A stretch of DNA of 64,000 nt from 66-474 sp044464225 (GCA_044464225.1 JBIQLN010000002.1:124001-188000); one strand, 5' to 3'. Positions 18,370 through 27,045 are shown, counted from the first letter of the stretch. Notes: generated by a model from the sequence alone, not told the origin. Translations and numbers: made by a program.

Positions 18370-18501
18370 TCACGCGGCCCGTGGCGCTTCGCGCGGCGCG
18401 GGCACGGTCACGTTCCACTCGCGGCGGCGGCCGTCGCGCCGGTTGGAATGCGCATGGCGGGCGGCCAGGCGCGCACGCAGGAAATTGCGAAGGAGGTTCA
18501 T
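18370..18501 (-). CDS. Possible 43-residue Arg-rich leader-like peptide upstream of mgtA
   Basis: ATG at 18501 is preceded, at ideal spacing, by GAAGAGGAG. The product is 43 residues with 11 Arg (MNLLRNFLRARLAARHAHSN at the start, a cluster of five Arg at 21-27, then VTVPAPREAPRAA). Third codon positions are strongly G/C, as in local genes. It lies on the mgtA strand, ending 281 bp before the mgtA ATG. In enterobacteria, mgtA and mgtCB are preceded by short regulatory ORFs; whether this is an analogue is conjecture. It could also be an independent small protein or chance. Confidence 0.4.
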   Translation of the reverse strand: MNLLRNFLRARLAARHAHSNRRDGRRREWNVTVPAPREAPRAA

Positions 18502-18858
18502 GGCCCATCTCCTCTTCAAGCAGTGCCGCAGCACCGCTCAAGGGACGGGCCGGACGCGCCTAGTCGAGGCGAATGCCAGTCGTCCGGGCGCGGTGGCCGC
18601 GGATCGGTTTCGATTTGGCCGCCGCCACCCGATGCAAGCGAGTGCCGGCGGTGCGACTAGGGTGTACGTCCATGGTCATGTGAAATGGAGGACAGTGCCG
18701 ACGCGCGCAGCGCGCCCGTCGACCCACGCATTGTCGTTTCGCCGGCCGTTTGCGTCAACCCTGCAGCGCCGCCAAGTATCGGGGCACAACCGGCATTCAG
18801 CCGCGAGCCGGCAAGCCGACGCGCTATCATGACCAGTCGTCCTCCATTCGCACGAGCC
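18502..18858. other. Non-coding stretch between the mgtA leader ORF and sco
   Basis: Divergent promoter region of about 357 bp. I see no convincing gene, terminator or operator. An in-frame ATG at 18829 could extend the Sco protein by ten residues but would spoil its lipoprotein signal. Confidence 0.5.
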
Positions 18859-19464
18859 ATGTCTCTCCGTCATCGTTGGTTGCGCCTGGGCCTTGCCGCC
18901 GGCGCCCTGTTTGCACTCGCCGCCTGCGCTTCGCATCCGCAATGGCAGCTCGACGACGTGCAAGGCCATCTGCCCGACCTGAAATTCCAGATGACCAATG
19001 ACCTTGGCCAGCCGGTGACGGCGGCGACCTATCACGGCAAGGTCACGCTGCTGTATTTCGGCTACACCCACTGTCCCGACGTGTGCCCATTGACGCTGGT
19101 GCACCTGCACACGGTGCTGCAGAAGATGGGCAAGGCGGCCGACGACGTGCGCATCCTGTTCGTGACGGTGGACCCGACCCGCGACACCGTTCCGGTGCTG
19201 CACCAGTACGTCACCGCATTCGACCCGCGCGTGGTGGGCCTGACGGGCAGCTCCGACGCCATCGCGCAACTGGCCAAGCGCTATCGCGTGTTCTACAAAC
19301 CCGCGCCCGCGGGGGCATCGTCCTCGGCCGGATACGAAGTCACCCACAGCTCGGCGATCTATGTCTTCGATCGCGAGGGCCGCGCACGACTGCTGGCCAC
19401 GCCCGGTTCGTCCAACGACGAAATCCTGCATGACCTGAACATACTGGTAGGCCAGCAATCATGA
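18859..19464 (+). CDS. Sco1/SenC/PrrC copper chaperone, lipoprotein
   Basis: Delivers or reduces copper for the CuA site of cytochrome c oxidase. 201 residues with a lipoprotein signal ending LAAC (Cys23), thioredoxin fold, copper motif CPDVC with Cys72 and Cys76, and the distal ligand His163 in VTHSSAIY. All three copper ligands are present. The stop overlaps the start of the PCuAC gene by 4 bp, giving a copper-chaperone pair at the edge of the oxidase assembly cluster. Confidence 0.93.
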   Translation: MSLRHRWLRLGLAAGALFALAACASHPQWQLDDVQGHLPDLKFQMTNDLGQPVTAATYHGKVTLLYFGYTHCPDVCPLTLVHLHTVLQKMGKAADDVRILFVTVDPTRDTVPVLHQYVTAFDPRVVGLTGSSDAIAQLAKRYRVFYKPAPAGASSSAGYEVTHSSAIYVFDREGRARLLATPGSSNDEILHDLNILVGQQS

Positions 19465-19916
19465 ATTTCCGTACCCTGGTCGGGGCAGCGATGCTGGCGC
19501 TCAGCGCCACGGCCCTCGCGGCCTCACCCGCATCACCGGACGTGCAAGTGGAACACGCGTGGATCCGCTGGCTGCCGGCCAGGCTGCCGGCCGCGGGTTA
19601 CGCGGTGATCCGCAACATGGGCGACGGCACCCTGCGCCTCACCGGCGCCAGCAGTCCCGGCTACGGCATGGTGATGCTGCACCACTCACGCCTGGCGCAC
19701 GGCGACAGCACGATGGAAATGGTGGATCACCTGGACATCCCGGCGCACGGCAGCGTGGAGTTGGCGCCGGGTGGCTATCACCTGATGCTGTCGCAGCCGA
19801 CCCATGCCATCAAGCCGGGCGACCACGTGGAAGTGACGTTCGAGTTTGCCGACGGCGCCAAGCTTCAGACGGATTTTTCGGTGCGGCCCGCGAATGCATC
19901 GGGCCCCGGCGACTGA
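19461..19916 (+). CDS. Periplasmic copper chaperone PCu(A)C
   Basis: 151 residues. A Sec signal peptide ends at LAAS near residue 22. The cupredoxin-like domain shows the copper-binding Met/His set: HH at 74-75, Met85/Met87 and the H-x-M pair His107/Met109 in the PGGYHLML segment. The protein hands Cu(I) to CuA, working with Sco. Coupled to sco by ATGA overlap. Its last 52 bp overlap, antiparallel, the 3' end of ctaG. Confidence 0.92.
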   Translation: MNFRTLVGAAMLALSATALAASPASPDVQVEHAWIRWLPARLPAAGYAVIRNMGDGTLRLTGASSPGYGMVMLHHSRLAHGDSTMEMVDHLDIPAHGSVELAPGGYHLMLSQPTHAIKPGDHVEVTFEFADGAKLQTDFSVRPANASGPGD

Positions 19917-20842
19917 ACCGCCGCCTGCTGGCGCGCGCGGATCAATTCGCGCTGGCGCCGGTTGCGTGGCAGCCGTCCGCGCGCATCCAGCGAGATCCAG
20001 TGGGCGAATGCGATCAGCGCCCCGGCGGCACTCATGAAGGATGTGGGAATCCACTGGATCAGGCCGCCGAAATGCTGGTCGGCCAGCGCGGTGATGTTTC
20101 CGAACGCGCGGCCGCACAGGCTGAAGATCGGATACAGGTCGGTCTTGGTGAAGGTGATGTAGGCACCGATCACGATCAGCGGCACCATCACGGCCATCTC
20201 CACCAGAACCCGCGTGCCCGGCGCAAACCGGGCGGGCGGCTTGGGGCGGGTATCCAGGATCAGCCACCAATACAAGACGCCGCTGATGACCATGCTCCAG
20301 TTCATCAGGCGATACAGGCGCCAATCCAGCATCGTGTAGAAGGTCACGGACGGCCACAGCCAGAACGCCATCAGTCCCACGAACAACAACGACGCGACCA
20401 GCGGATTCAGCAGGATGCCCGACAACAATCTGACCGGCGCGGTGCCCAGCAACGGTCGCAGGAAGCGCGTGCGCCACGACAAGGGCAAGCCGCGGCGCAG
20501 CGTCGCGCCGGGATAGGCCAGCACGATCAGGAACGGGCCGAGGTGCTGCAGGCCGAACTGCTGCAGTCGGCTCACGAAGAACTGGTGCTCCGCGTAATAG
20601 TCGAGATGGGTATGCAGGCAGCCGTAGACGATCAGCAGGCCCAGCCAGAACAGCAGTTGCCGGCGCCGCGGCGCGGTGATGGGCGAAATGCGCGCGCCGC
20701 GCCAGTAGAGCCACACCACCGCCGCGAACAGTATGACCACGGTCGCCGAGGGTTCCCACGGAATCCACCAGCGCAAGAAATCCAGCAACGCGTTCAAGAC
20801 ATCACCTGCGGCAAACCAGGGCGTGCCGCGAAACGTCGTCAC
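19865..20842 (-). CDS. ctaG: CtaG-type (caa3) cytochrome oxidase assembly membrane protein
   Basis: Polytopic membrane protein of the CtaG_Cox family, distinct from Cox11, implicated in copper insertion into oxidase subunit I. Up to 325 residues with about seven helices and conserved-looking His/Trp positions in helices (YGCLHTHLDYYAEHQFF, WWIPWEPS). The GTG at 20842 is the longest start; a TTG at 20797 preceded by AGGTGA gives MNALLDFLRWWIPWEPS and may be the true one. The basic C-terminus overlaps pcuAC on the opposite strand. No Cox11 gene is found in the oxidase operon, so this protein may carry the CuB role. Confidence 0.82.
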   Translation of the reverse strand: MTTFRGTPWFAAGDVLNALLDFLRWWIPWEPSATVVILFAAVVWLYWRGARISPITAPRRRQLLFWLGLLIVYGCLHTHLDYYAEHQFFVSRLQQFGLQHLGPFLIVLAYPGATLRRGLPLSWRTRFLRPLLGTAPVRLLSGILLNPLVASLLFVGLMAFWLWPSVTFYTMLDWRLYRLMNWSMVISGVLYWWLILDTRPKPPARFAPGTRVLVEMAVMVPLIVIGAYITFTKTDLYPIFSLCGRAFGNITALADQHFGGLIQWIPTSFMSAAGALIAFAHWISLDARGRLPRNRRQRELIRARQQAAVQSPGPDAFAGRTEKSV

Positions 20843-20872
20843 GGCAACCCGCTATCTCAACACAACCGCCCT

Positions 20873-23068
20873 TCAACCGCCAGCCTGCACGTCAGCTTCC
20901 CGGCTGGACAGTGACTCGACGAAGGGCCGCACATCGGCGGCGGGCAAGGGGCGGGCATACAGGTAGCCCTGCAGCAGATCGCAGCCGAATTCACGCAGCA
21001 ATTGCTGCTGTTCCATGCTTTCCACGCCTTCGGCCACCACCTGCAGGCCCAGGCTGCGGCCCAGCGCGATGATGGACCGCACGATCGCGCGATCACCGAC
21101 CTCGGTCATCAGGTTGCGGACGAAAGTGCGGTCGATCTTGATCTGGTTGACGGTCAGGTTCTTCAGCGATTCGAGGTTGGAGTAGCCGGTGCCGAAATCG
21201 TCCACGGAGACCCGGATGCCGCTGGCGGTGAGGCTTTCCAGCACCGGCAGGCCACCTTTCACGTCCTGCACCAGATGCCGCTCGGTGATTTCCAGCACCA
21301 GATCGTCATTGACCACGCCGTGCTTCTTCATCGCACTGGTCAGGTGTTGCTGGAACTTGCCGGCGACGCGCAACTGCAGCCCGGACACGTTGATCGCCAC
21401 GTAGAACGGCGGCAGGTCCTCGCGCTTCCACGCGGCCGCCTGGCGGCATACTTCGTTGACCACCCATGCCCCGATCGGTTCGATCAGGCGGGACTCCTCG
21501 GCGAGGCTGATGAACGTCGATGGTCCCACCACGCCCATGCCCGGACGGTTCCAGTACAGCAGGGCCTCGAGCCCGGCCAGCCGCTGCGCGCGGACGTCGA
21601 CGATGGGCTGGAAACGCAGCGTGAACTGCGAGCGCACGATCGCGACCCGGAGGGCGGCCTGCATGTCGTGCCGCCAGCTCACCGCCTCGCCCATCCACGG
21701 CTGGAACCGCAACACCGAATTGCCGCCTTCTTCCTTGGCGCGGAACAGCGCGGTATCCGCCTCGCGCACCAGGTTTTCCGCGTCCTGTGCATCGTCGGGG
21801 AACATGCTGAAGCCGGCGCTGGCCGCGATGTCGAGCAACCTGCCCTCGACCTCGACCGGCTTGCACAACTGTTCCATCAACTGGCCGGTCAGCACTTCGG
21901 CGGAAGCGGCGTCGGTGTTCGGCATCAGCAGCAGGAATTCGTCGCCGCCGAACCGGCACAGGATGTCGTCCTCGCGCATGTGCTGGCCGAGCCTTTGCGC
22001 CGCCGCGCAGATCACGTCGTCGCCCACGCTGTGGCCGGCGGTGTCGTTGATCTCCTTGAAGTTGTCGAGATCGAAGAAGACCACGGCGATCGGCTGGCCG
22101 GCGTAACGCGCGGTCGCCAGCGCCTGCTCGAACTGGCCGCGCAGGTGCGTGCGGTTGGGCAGCCCGGTCAGCGAATCGAAGTACGCGAGGTGGCGGATGC
22201 GCGCCTGGGCGTAGCGCAACTCGGCGGTATCGATGCAGACGTGGATGCGGAAGATCACCTCGCCGGAGGCGTCGCGCACCGCTTCGGTCGATGTTTCCAG
22301 CGTCTTGGCTTCCCCGTTGTGCAGGCGCCACGCCACCTCTCCGCTCCACGAGACGCCGTCGCGCAGCGCGTGCTCGCGGGCGCGGACCGCGTCGGAGTCC
22401 GTCTGCACGTCGCGCAGCAGGCGGCCGGTCAATTCTTCCTGGGTGTACCCGGTCATGCCGAGGAATGCGCGGTTGACCGAAAGGATGCGGTCGTGGGCAT
22501 CGCTGATCACCATGCCGTCGCTGCCGGACTCGAAGACGCTGGCTGCGATCTGCAGTTGGCGCTCGTTGCCGATCTGCTCGGTGATGTCGGTGTAGGAACC
22601 CGCCACGCGCACCGGCGTACCGTCTGCGGCGTACTGGGCGACGCTGCGCGCAAGGATCGTCAGGACCCGGCCGTCGCGGGTGCGCATGCGCATCACCCGT
22701 CGCAACTCGTCGCGGCGGCCCTGCTCCAGATGTTCGTACAGCGCGGCGCGCGCGGTGTCGAAGTCTTCGGGCAGGACGATGCGGCGGATGTCGTCGGGAC
22801 CCGACAGGTCGATTTCATCGTAGCCGAGCATCTCGCGCACGCGCGGCGAAAAATAGATCCGGCGCGTGGCGAGATCGAAATCCCAGATGCCGTCGTTGGC
22901 GCCCTCGGCCACCAGCCGGTAGCGTTCGCGGCTGACCTGAAGCTCGCGCGTGATGCGTTGCTGGCGGCGCAATGACACTACCGCGAGCACGATGCTGGTC
23001 AATGCCGCGACGATCGCGACGACAAGCAGAATACCGTTCACGCTCTGCCACGCCCTCTTGCGAGCCAC
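20873..23068 (-). CDS. PAS-PAS-GGDEF-EAL cyclic-di-GMP signalling protein
   Basis: 731 residues: one N-terminal transmembrane helix (11-32), PAS domains at about 46-165 and 172-285, GGDEF domain at about 295-455 and EAL domain at about 470-725. The diguanylate cyclase motif GGDEF (374-378) is intact and is preceded by an I-site RxxD (Arg365-Asp368) at the canonical five-residue distance, predicting product inhibition. In the EAL domain DDFGTGYS, ITER and AEGVES are retained, but the substrate-contacting Arg of EALxR is Tyr505 (EALLY). Phosphodiesterase activity may therefore be altered. It sits between ctaG and ctaB within the oxidase assembly region, on the same strand. Confidence 0.93.
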   Translation of the reverse strand: MARKRAWQSVNGILLVVAIVAALTSIVLAVVSLRRQQRITRELQVSRERYRLVAEGANDGIWDFDLATRRIYFSPRVREMLGYDEIDLSGPDDIRRIVLPEDFDTARAALYEHLEQGRRDELRRVMRMRTRDGRVLTILARSVAQYAADGTPVRVAGSYTDITEQIGNERQLQIAASVFESGSDGMVISDAHDRILSVNRAFLGMTGYTQEELTGRLLRDVQTDSDAVRAREHALRDGVSWSGEVAWRLHNGEAKTLETSTEAVRDASGEVIFRIHVCIDTAELRYAQARIRHLAYFDSLTGLPNRTHLRGQFEQALATARYAGQPIAVVFFDLDNFKEINDTAGHSVGDDVICAAAQRLGQHMREDDILCRFGGDEFLLLMPNTDAASAEVLTGQLMEQLCKPVEVEGRLLDIAASAGFSMFPDDAQDAENLVREADTALFRAKEEGGNSVLRFQPWMGEAVSWRHDMQAALRVAIVRSQFTLRFQPIVDVRAQRLAGLEALLYWNRPGMGVVGPSTFISLAEESRLIEPIGAWVVNEVCRQAAAWKREDLPPFYVAINVSGLQLRVAGKFQQHLTSAMKKHGVVNDDLVLEITERHLVQDVKGGLPVLESLTASGIRVSVDDFGTGYSNLESLKNLTVNQIKIDRTFVRNLMTEVGDRAIVRSIIALGRSLGLQVVAEGVESMEQQQLLREFGCDLLQGYLYARPLPAADVRPFVESLSSREADVQAGG

Positions 23069-23134
23069 GGCCGCAGCGGACCCGATTCGGACTGCCCGCC
23101 GGCACGCACCCTACCCCTGCGCGCGTCGTCCAGC

Positions 23135-24130
23135 TTACCCGATCCTTTCGAGAACGTAACCGCCGACATGGATCACCGGAGCGGCCAGCCAGTGGTCCGC
23201 CAAAAGAAAACCGAACAGTGCGATCAGGTACACGATGGAATAGCCGAAGGCGCTCATCGCGAAGCGTTCGTCGGGTGGCCGCATCAGCCTGATCGCGTAG
23301 TACAGGTAGGCGACGCCCAGCACTGCCGCGCCCCCGAGATACAGCAGGCCGCTCATCCCCGTCAGGTACGGGAGCAGGCTGACCAGCACCAGCAGGATCG
23401 TGTAGAACAGCACGTGCCAGCGCGTGTATTCGACGCCATAGACCACCGGCAGCATCGGAATGCAGGCGCGCCGGTAATCCTCGCGGCGAAAGATCGCCAG
23501 CGACCAGAAGTGCGGCGGCGTCCAGGCGAACACGATCAGCACCAGCAGCAGGCCGTAAGCCCAGTCGCTGGATGCCCGCATGCCGGTCACCGCGGCCCAT
23601 CCGAGCAGCGGCGGAATCGCGCCGGCCAACCCGCCGATCACGATGTTCTGCGGTGTCGCGCGTTTCAGGAACGCCGTGTAGACCACCGCGTAGCCGATCA
23701 GCCCGATGAAGGTGAGCAACGCGGTCAGCCCGTTCACCAGCAGGCCCAGGATCAGCATCGAAGCCAGGCCCAGCACCAACGCGAAGCCCAGCACCTGGCG
23801 CGTGGTGAGCGTGCCGGTGACCAGCGGCCGGTGGGCGGTGCGCGCCATGATCCGGTCGATGCGCTGGTCGATCAACTGGTTCAGCGCCGCGGCGGAGGAC
23901 GACGCCATCCAGATGCCGAGCGTGCCGAACACCAGCGCCCGCCACGGCGGGATCCCGGGCGCGGCAAGGAACATGCCGATGAGCGCGGTGAACACCAGCA
24001 GCGCAACGATGCGCGGTTTGGTGGCGGCAAGGTACTGGCCCGCGAGCGACGGTGCCCGCCGCGCAGCCGGACGGACGGACCCGGCCGCGAGGGCGGCGCT
24101 CCGCCCTGCCTGGTCGATTCGGGAATTCAT
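23135..24130 (-). CDS. ctaB: Protoheme IX farnesyltransferase (heme O synthase)
   Basis: UbiA-superfamily prenyltransferase that adds the farnesyl group to haem B, the first step to haem A. 331 residues, about nine transmembrane helices. The prenyl-diphosphate binding motif N-x3-D-x3-D (NQLIDQRID, Asn84/Asp88/Asp92) and the second aspartate-rich region are visible. ATG at 24130 is preferred to the immediately preceding GTG. It lies downstream of ctaA on the same strand, with a 148 bp gap containing two copies of a short dispersed repeat. Confidence 0.95.
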   Translation of the reverse strand: MNSRIDQAGRSAALAAGSVRPAARRAPSLAGQYLAATKPRIVALLVFTALIGMFLAAPGIPPWRALVFGTLGIWMASSSAAALNQLIDQRIDRIMARTAHRPLVTGTLTTRQVLGFALVLGLASMLILGLLVNGLTALLTFIGLIGYAVVYTAFLKRATPQNIVIGGLAGAIPPLLGWAAVTGMRASSDWAYGLLLVLIVFAWTPPHFWSLAIFRREDYRRACIPMLPVVYGVEYTRWHVLFYTILLVLVSLLPYLTGMSGLLYLGGAAVLGVAYLYYAIRLMRPPDERFAMSAFGYSIVYLIALFGFLLADHWLAAPVIHVGGYVLERIG

Positions 24131-24166
24131 CACGACATTGTAAAGGGTCCGCGCGAAGCGGCTCTC

Positions 24167-24195
24167 GTGAAAAGCCAGGGCAGGAAGCCCGTTCC
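24167..24195. repeat. Short dispersed repeat, copy 1
   Basis: GTGAAAAGCCAGGGCAGGAAG followed by CCCGTTCC; aligns with copies at 24270-24300 and 28548-28578 (shared AAAG.CAGG.CATGGA.G.CCG). The least symmetrical of the three. Confidence 0.45.
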
Positions 24196-24269
24196 GGTGT
24201 TCATGACTTGGAGATACTCACACGCTTGCCGCTTCCGGCATGGCAGCGATCAGGACGCTCGCACGCCTT

Positions 24270-24300
24270 CATGGAAAGTCAGGCCATGGAAGGCCGTTCC
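24270..24300. repeat. Short dispersed repeat, copy 2, overlapping the ctaA 3' end
   Basis: Contains AAAGTCAGGCCATGGAAGG. The repeat supplies the last codons and the stop codon of ctaA, so it has either been captured by or has remodelled the gene's end. Confidence 0.5.
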
Positions 24301-25619
24301 CGTTCCGGTCCTTCCCGTCCACGCGCCGCTTCGGCGATCCGGTGCTTCGCCGGCGCAGCAATCACGGTCGATCGCGCCAACAAGGCCACCAGCGCGAACA
24401 GCAACAATGCCGCGCCGCCGGTGTGGGCCACCGCAATCGGCAACGGCAGGCCCAACACGACGTTGCTGATGCCGAGCGCCACCTGCGCGCACAGCAGCAG
24501 CGCAAGCGCCGCGGCGTGCCAGCGCATTCCCAAACGGCCGGTGCGGTACGCCAGCCACAACAGGTACGCGAACACCACCGCGGCACCGAACCGGTGCACC
24601 ATCTGGATCGCGGTGCGGGACGCGGCATCCAGGATGCCGCCCTGGAAGTCCACGCCGATGCCGCGCCACAGGATGAACCCCTGGTGGAAATCCATCGCGG
24701 GCCACCACTGCCCGAGGCAGGTGGGGAACGACGAGCCGCCGATGCCGCAAGCCAGCGCCGCGTAGTTCGACGAGGTCCACCCGCCCAGGAATATCTGGCA
24801 CGCCAGCAGCACCACGCCCACGGTGGTCGCCAGGAATAATCCCCTCTCCCCTCGGGAGAGGCGGCGGGCAGTGTCGAGCGCGTGGCGCTGGGACGAGGGT
24901 CCGGTCGGGTCGCGAAGCATCCGCGGGCCCGCACCCTCGCCCACCGTTTCTGCCTTCGTGGCAGAAACAGCACCCTCTCCCGAGGGGAGAGGGAAAAGCG
25001 AAAGCCGCCAGGCAATCCATGCCAGCAACGCGAATGTCGCCATCCCGCCCAGCAGGTGACCCGACACCACGATGGGCTTCAACAACCATGTCACCGTCCA
25101 CATCCCGAGCAGCGCCTGGAAACACACCACCCCCAGCGCCAGCACCGCGATGCGCCGCCATCCGGATCGTCGCCAGAAGATCGCCACGCCCAGCAGCAAC
25201 GCCTCGCCGAGTGCCGCGACGATGCTGGACGACACGTAATCCCGGGCCATGTACAGCGGAATGCCGATGCCTATCAAGACCACCGCCGTGAGCACCACCG
25301 CGAGCCGCCGCTTCGATGCCCAGCTCGCCACCAGGGCCTCGACCAGCACCAGCACGCCGAGTGTGCCGGCGGCGAAGCGATGGGTTTGTTCGCGCCACGC
25401 CTTGTGGGTTTCCACCGGCCGGTTCGGGAACGCCTTGTCGGCTTTCGCCACGGCTGCGGGCTTCACCGGCCAGGTGATGCGCCCGTAGCAGGTCGGCCAG
25501 TCGGGGCACGACAGCCCGGCGTTCGACAGCCGCACGAACGACCCGTACATGATCAGGAAAAACGCCAGCACGCATGCCATCCACGCCAGCGCGCGCAAGG
25601 GAAAACCGGCGGCGTGCAT
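24279..25619 (-). CDS. ctaA: Heme A synthase CtaA carrying an in-frame repeat insertion
   Basis: Oxidises the haem O methyl group to give haem A in the inner membrane. 446 residues versus about 340-390 for relatives. Eight transmembrane helices in two pseudo-symmetric halves; haem-ligand type histidines are seen in REQTHRF (His80), SGHLLGG (His188), QMVHRFGA and AHTGGA. The extra length is residues about 208-263, starting LFPLPSGEGAVS and ending LSRGERG, which is the translation of a palindromic dispersed repeat and falls exactly in the loop between the halves. The last residues (RPSMA) come from another repeat. The start ATG forms TGATG with the preceding gene's stop. Confidence 0.93.
   Translation of the reverse strand: MHAAGFPLRALAWMACVLAFFLIMYGSFVRLSNAGLSCPDWPTCYGRITWPVKPAAVAKADKAFPNRPVETHKAWREQTHRFAAGTLGVLVLVEALVASWASKRRLAVVLTAVVLIGIGIPLYMARDYVSSSIVAALGEALLLGVAIFWRRSGWRRIAVLALGVVCFQALLGMWTVTWLLKPIVVSGHLLGGMATFALLAWIAWRLSLFPLPSGEGAVSATKAETVGEGAGPRMLRDPTGPSSQRHALDTARRLSRGERGLFLATTVGVVLLACQIFLGGWTSSNYAALACGIGGSSFPTCLGQWWPAMDFHQGFILWRGIGVDFQGGILDAASRTAIQMVHRFGAAVVFAYLLWLAYRTGRLGMRWHAAALALLLCAQVALGISNVVLGLPLPIAVAHTGGAALLLFALVALLARSTVIAAPAKHRIAEAARGREGPERERPSMA
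24839..24995. repeat. Palindromic dispersed repeat inserted in frame in ctaA
   Basis: About 157 bp bounded by two palindromes: CTCTCCCCTCGGGAGAG at 24844-24860 and CCCTCTCCCGAGGGGAGAGG at 24973-24992. Inside, a perfect hairpin GTTTCTGCC-TTCGT-GGCAGAAAC lies at 24946-24968. The element has no stop codon in the ctaA frame. Terminal hairpins and size recall MITE/REP-derived elements. Confidence 0.8.
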
Positions 25620-26176
25620 CACAGCGCCACCTTGACCGCTTTCCTGAGATCCTGCCGCAAGCCTTCCGGATCGAATCCGGCGGCGTAGCGCAGCATCGCC
25701 TTGCCGCTCGGCGTCACCAGCAGCGCGCTGACCGAATCGGGCGGCGTGGGACGCAGGTCGTCGAGCACGTGCGAAGGCGTGGTCGCGAGCGTCCAGACCT
25801 TCTCGAATCCCGCGACGGCGGCACCCTGTGGCGGCTCACCGAGATACACCAGCCGCAGTTTGTCGGCCTGGCGGTCGAGCGTGATCTGTACGCGATGGAC
25901 GAGATCCAGCTGCCGCAGGCACTTTTCGGCACAGCCCGGGCCGGGCAAAGCCACCAGCGTCCACACGGCATCGCGGTTGTCGAACGTGAACGACTTGCCG
26001 TCCGCAAGTTGCATCGGCACACCGGTGAGGTCGCGCCCGGGCTGTATACGTTGGCCGTAGCTGCGACCTTGCGGCGTCCAGCCATTGAGCGTGAGTCCCA
26101 GCATCACGATCACCGGAACCACGAAGATCGCGACGATCAGGCCGGCCTGCAGGCGGCGTCGATTTCGCAAATTCAT
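25619..26176 (-). CDS. Membrane-anchored Sco-like protein of the oxidase cluster
   Basis: 185 residues: basic N-terminus, one transmembrane helix (12-31), then a periplasmic thioredoxin-like domain. A CxxxC motif, Cys82-AEK-Cys86 in ALPGPGCAEKC, mimics the copper motif of Sco proteins, and the order of strands (VWTLVALPG, KLRLVYLG, SALLVTPSGKAMLRY) fits the fold. Proteins of this kind are regularly found between SURF1 and CtaA in proteobacterial oxidase clusters. The likely role is thiol or copper handling during assembly, by analogy only. Stop and ctaA start overlap. Confidence 0.7.
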   Translation of the reverse strand: MNLRNRRRLQAGLIVAIFVVPVIVMLGLTLNGWTPQGRSYGQRIQPGRDLTGVPMQLADGKSFTFDNRDAVWTLVALPGPGCAEKCLRQLDLVHRVQITLDRQADKLRLVYLGEPPQGAAVAGFEKVWTLATTPSHVLDDLRPTPPDSVSALLVTPSGKAMLRYAAGFDPEGLRQDLRKAVKVAL

Positions 26177-26266
26177 GATGGAACCTCAAACTATCAATGC
26201 GTGGGCCGTGTCCGACCCATTGTCCAACAGGGCGAACCAGTGCCACCGCGGTTTCGGGCGCGGCGG

Positions 26267-27010
26267 CTATTCCTCTCCGGTGCCGGCGACGTCATGCCTG
26301 ACACGATGCAGCACGATGAACATCACGATCGCGGCAATCGCGAAACTGAACCATTGCAGCGCATAGGCGCGGTGGCGGGCCGGCGGCATCACGTTGGCCG
26401 TCCAACTGCGGATATAGGCGCTGTGCGGATCGGGATCGGTCAACAAAACGTGTGGATAGACGCGGGTGTGCAGGTCCTTCGCGATCTGCTGCGTATCGAT
26501 CCACGTTACCAGTTTGGGCCAGGTTTTTTCGCGCACCAGCGGGTTGCCGCCCAGCTTCAGGCCCGGCAACGGTGGCGGTGCATAGATGCCGGTGAGCGTT
26601 ACCGGGTGGTCGGGGATCGGCGGGATGTCCGGCAACGTCGTGGTGTCCGCGCCCATCTTGGCGAGAAAACCAAGGTTCACCAGCAGGGTTCGCGTCGACG
26701 TGTCGGGCAGGAACGGCACGAACACCATCACGCCCAGCCGGCCCGAACGCATCTGGTCGTCCAGCAGGTACACGCGATCGCCTTGCAGCCGGCCGGTGAC
26801 CTTGACGTGCGGATAGGCGTCCGGCTCGCGGTCGGTGCGTGCATCGGGAAGGCTGACCAGCGATGCGGTCGCGGCATTGTGGAAGCGCGCGAGGACCGTT
26901 TCCTTGTAGGCCGCACGCTCGAGCTGCCATACGCCCAAGGCACAGAACACCGCCACCCCGAAAAGCGTCAACAGCACTGCGAACCAACCGGGGCGCCGTA
27001 ACCGGATCAT
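26267..27010 (-). CDS. SURF1 family cytochrome oxidase biogenesis protein
   Basis: 247 residues with transmembrane helices at the two ends (about 9-28 and 217-235) and a periplasmic domain between, the SURF1 topology. Typical segments are LGVWQLERAAYKE near the start, a central YLLDDQMRSGRLGVMVFVP strand pair and a C-terminal RAYALQWFSFA helix. SURF1 assists haem a insertion into subunit I. ATG at 27010 is chosen because the upstream extension lacks family similarity. Divergent from the DUF2909 gene. Confidence 0.92.
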   Translation of the reverse strand: MIRLRRPGWFAVLLTLFGVAVFCALGVWQLERAAYKETVLARFHNAATASLVSLPDARTDREPDAYPHVKVTGRLQGDRVYLLDDQMRSGRLGVMVFVPFLPDTSTRTLLVNLGFLAKMGADTTTLPDIPPIPDHPVTLTGIYAPPPLPGLKLGGNPLVREKTWPKLVTWIDTQQIAKDLHTRVYPHVLLTDPDPHSAYIRSWTANVMPPARHRAYALQWFSFAIAAIVMFIVLHRVRHDVAGTGEE

Positions 27011-27045
27011 GCCGTGCACATCGCCGGCGGCGCGCGACGCGACGC

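Noticed and set aside
24946..24968. Strong hairpin that could be a terminator
   Set aside because: No T-run, it is inside ctaA and part of the dispersed repeat.
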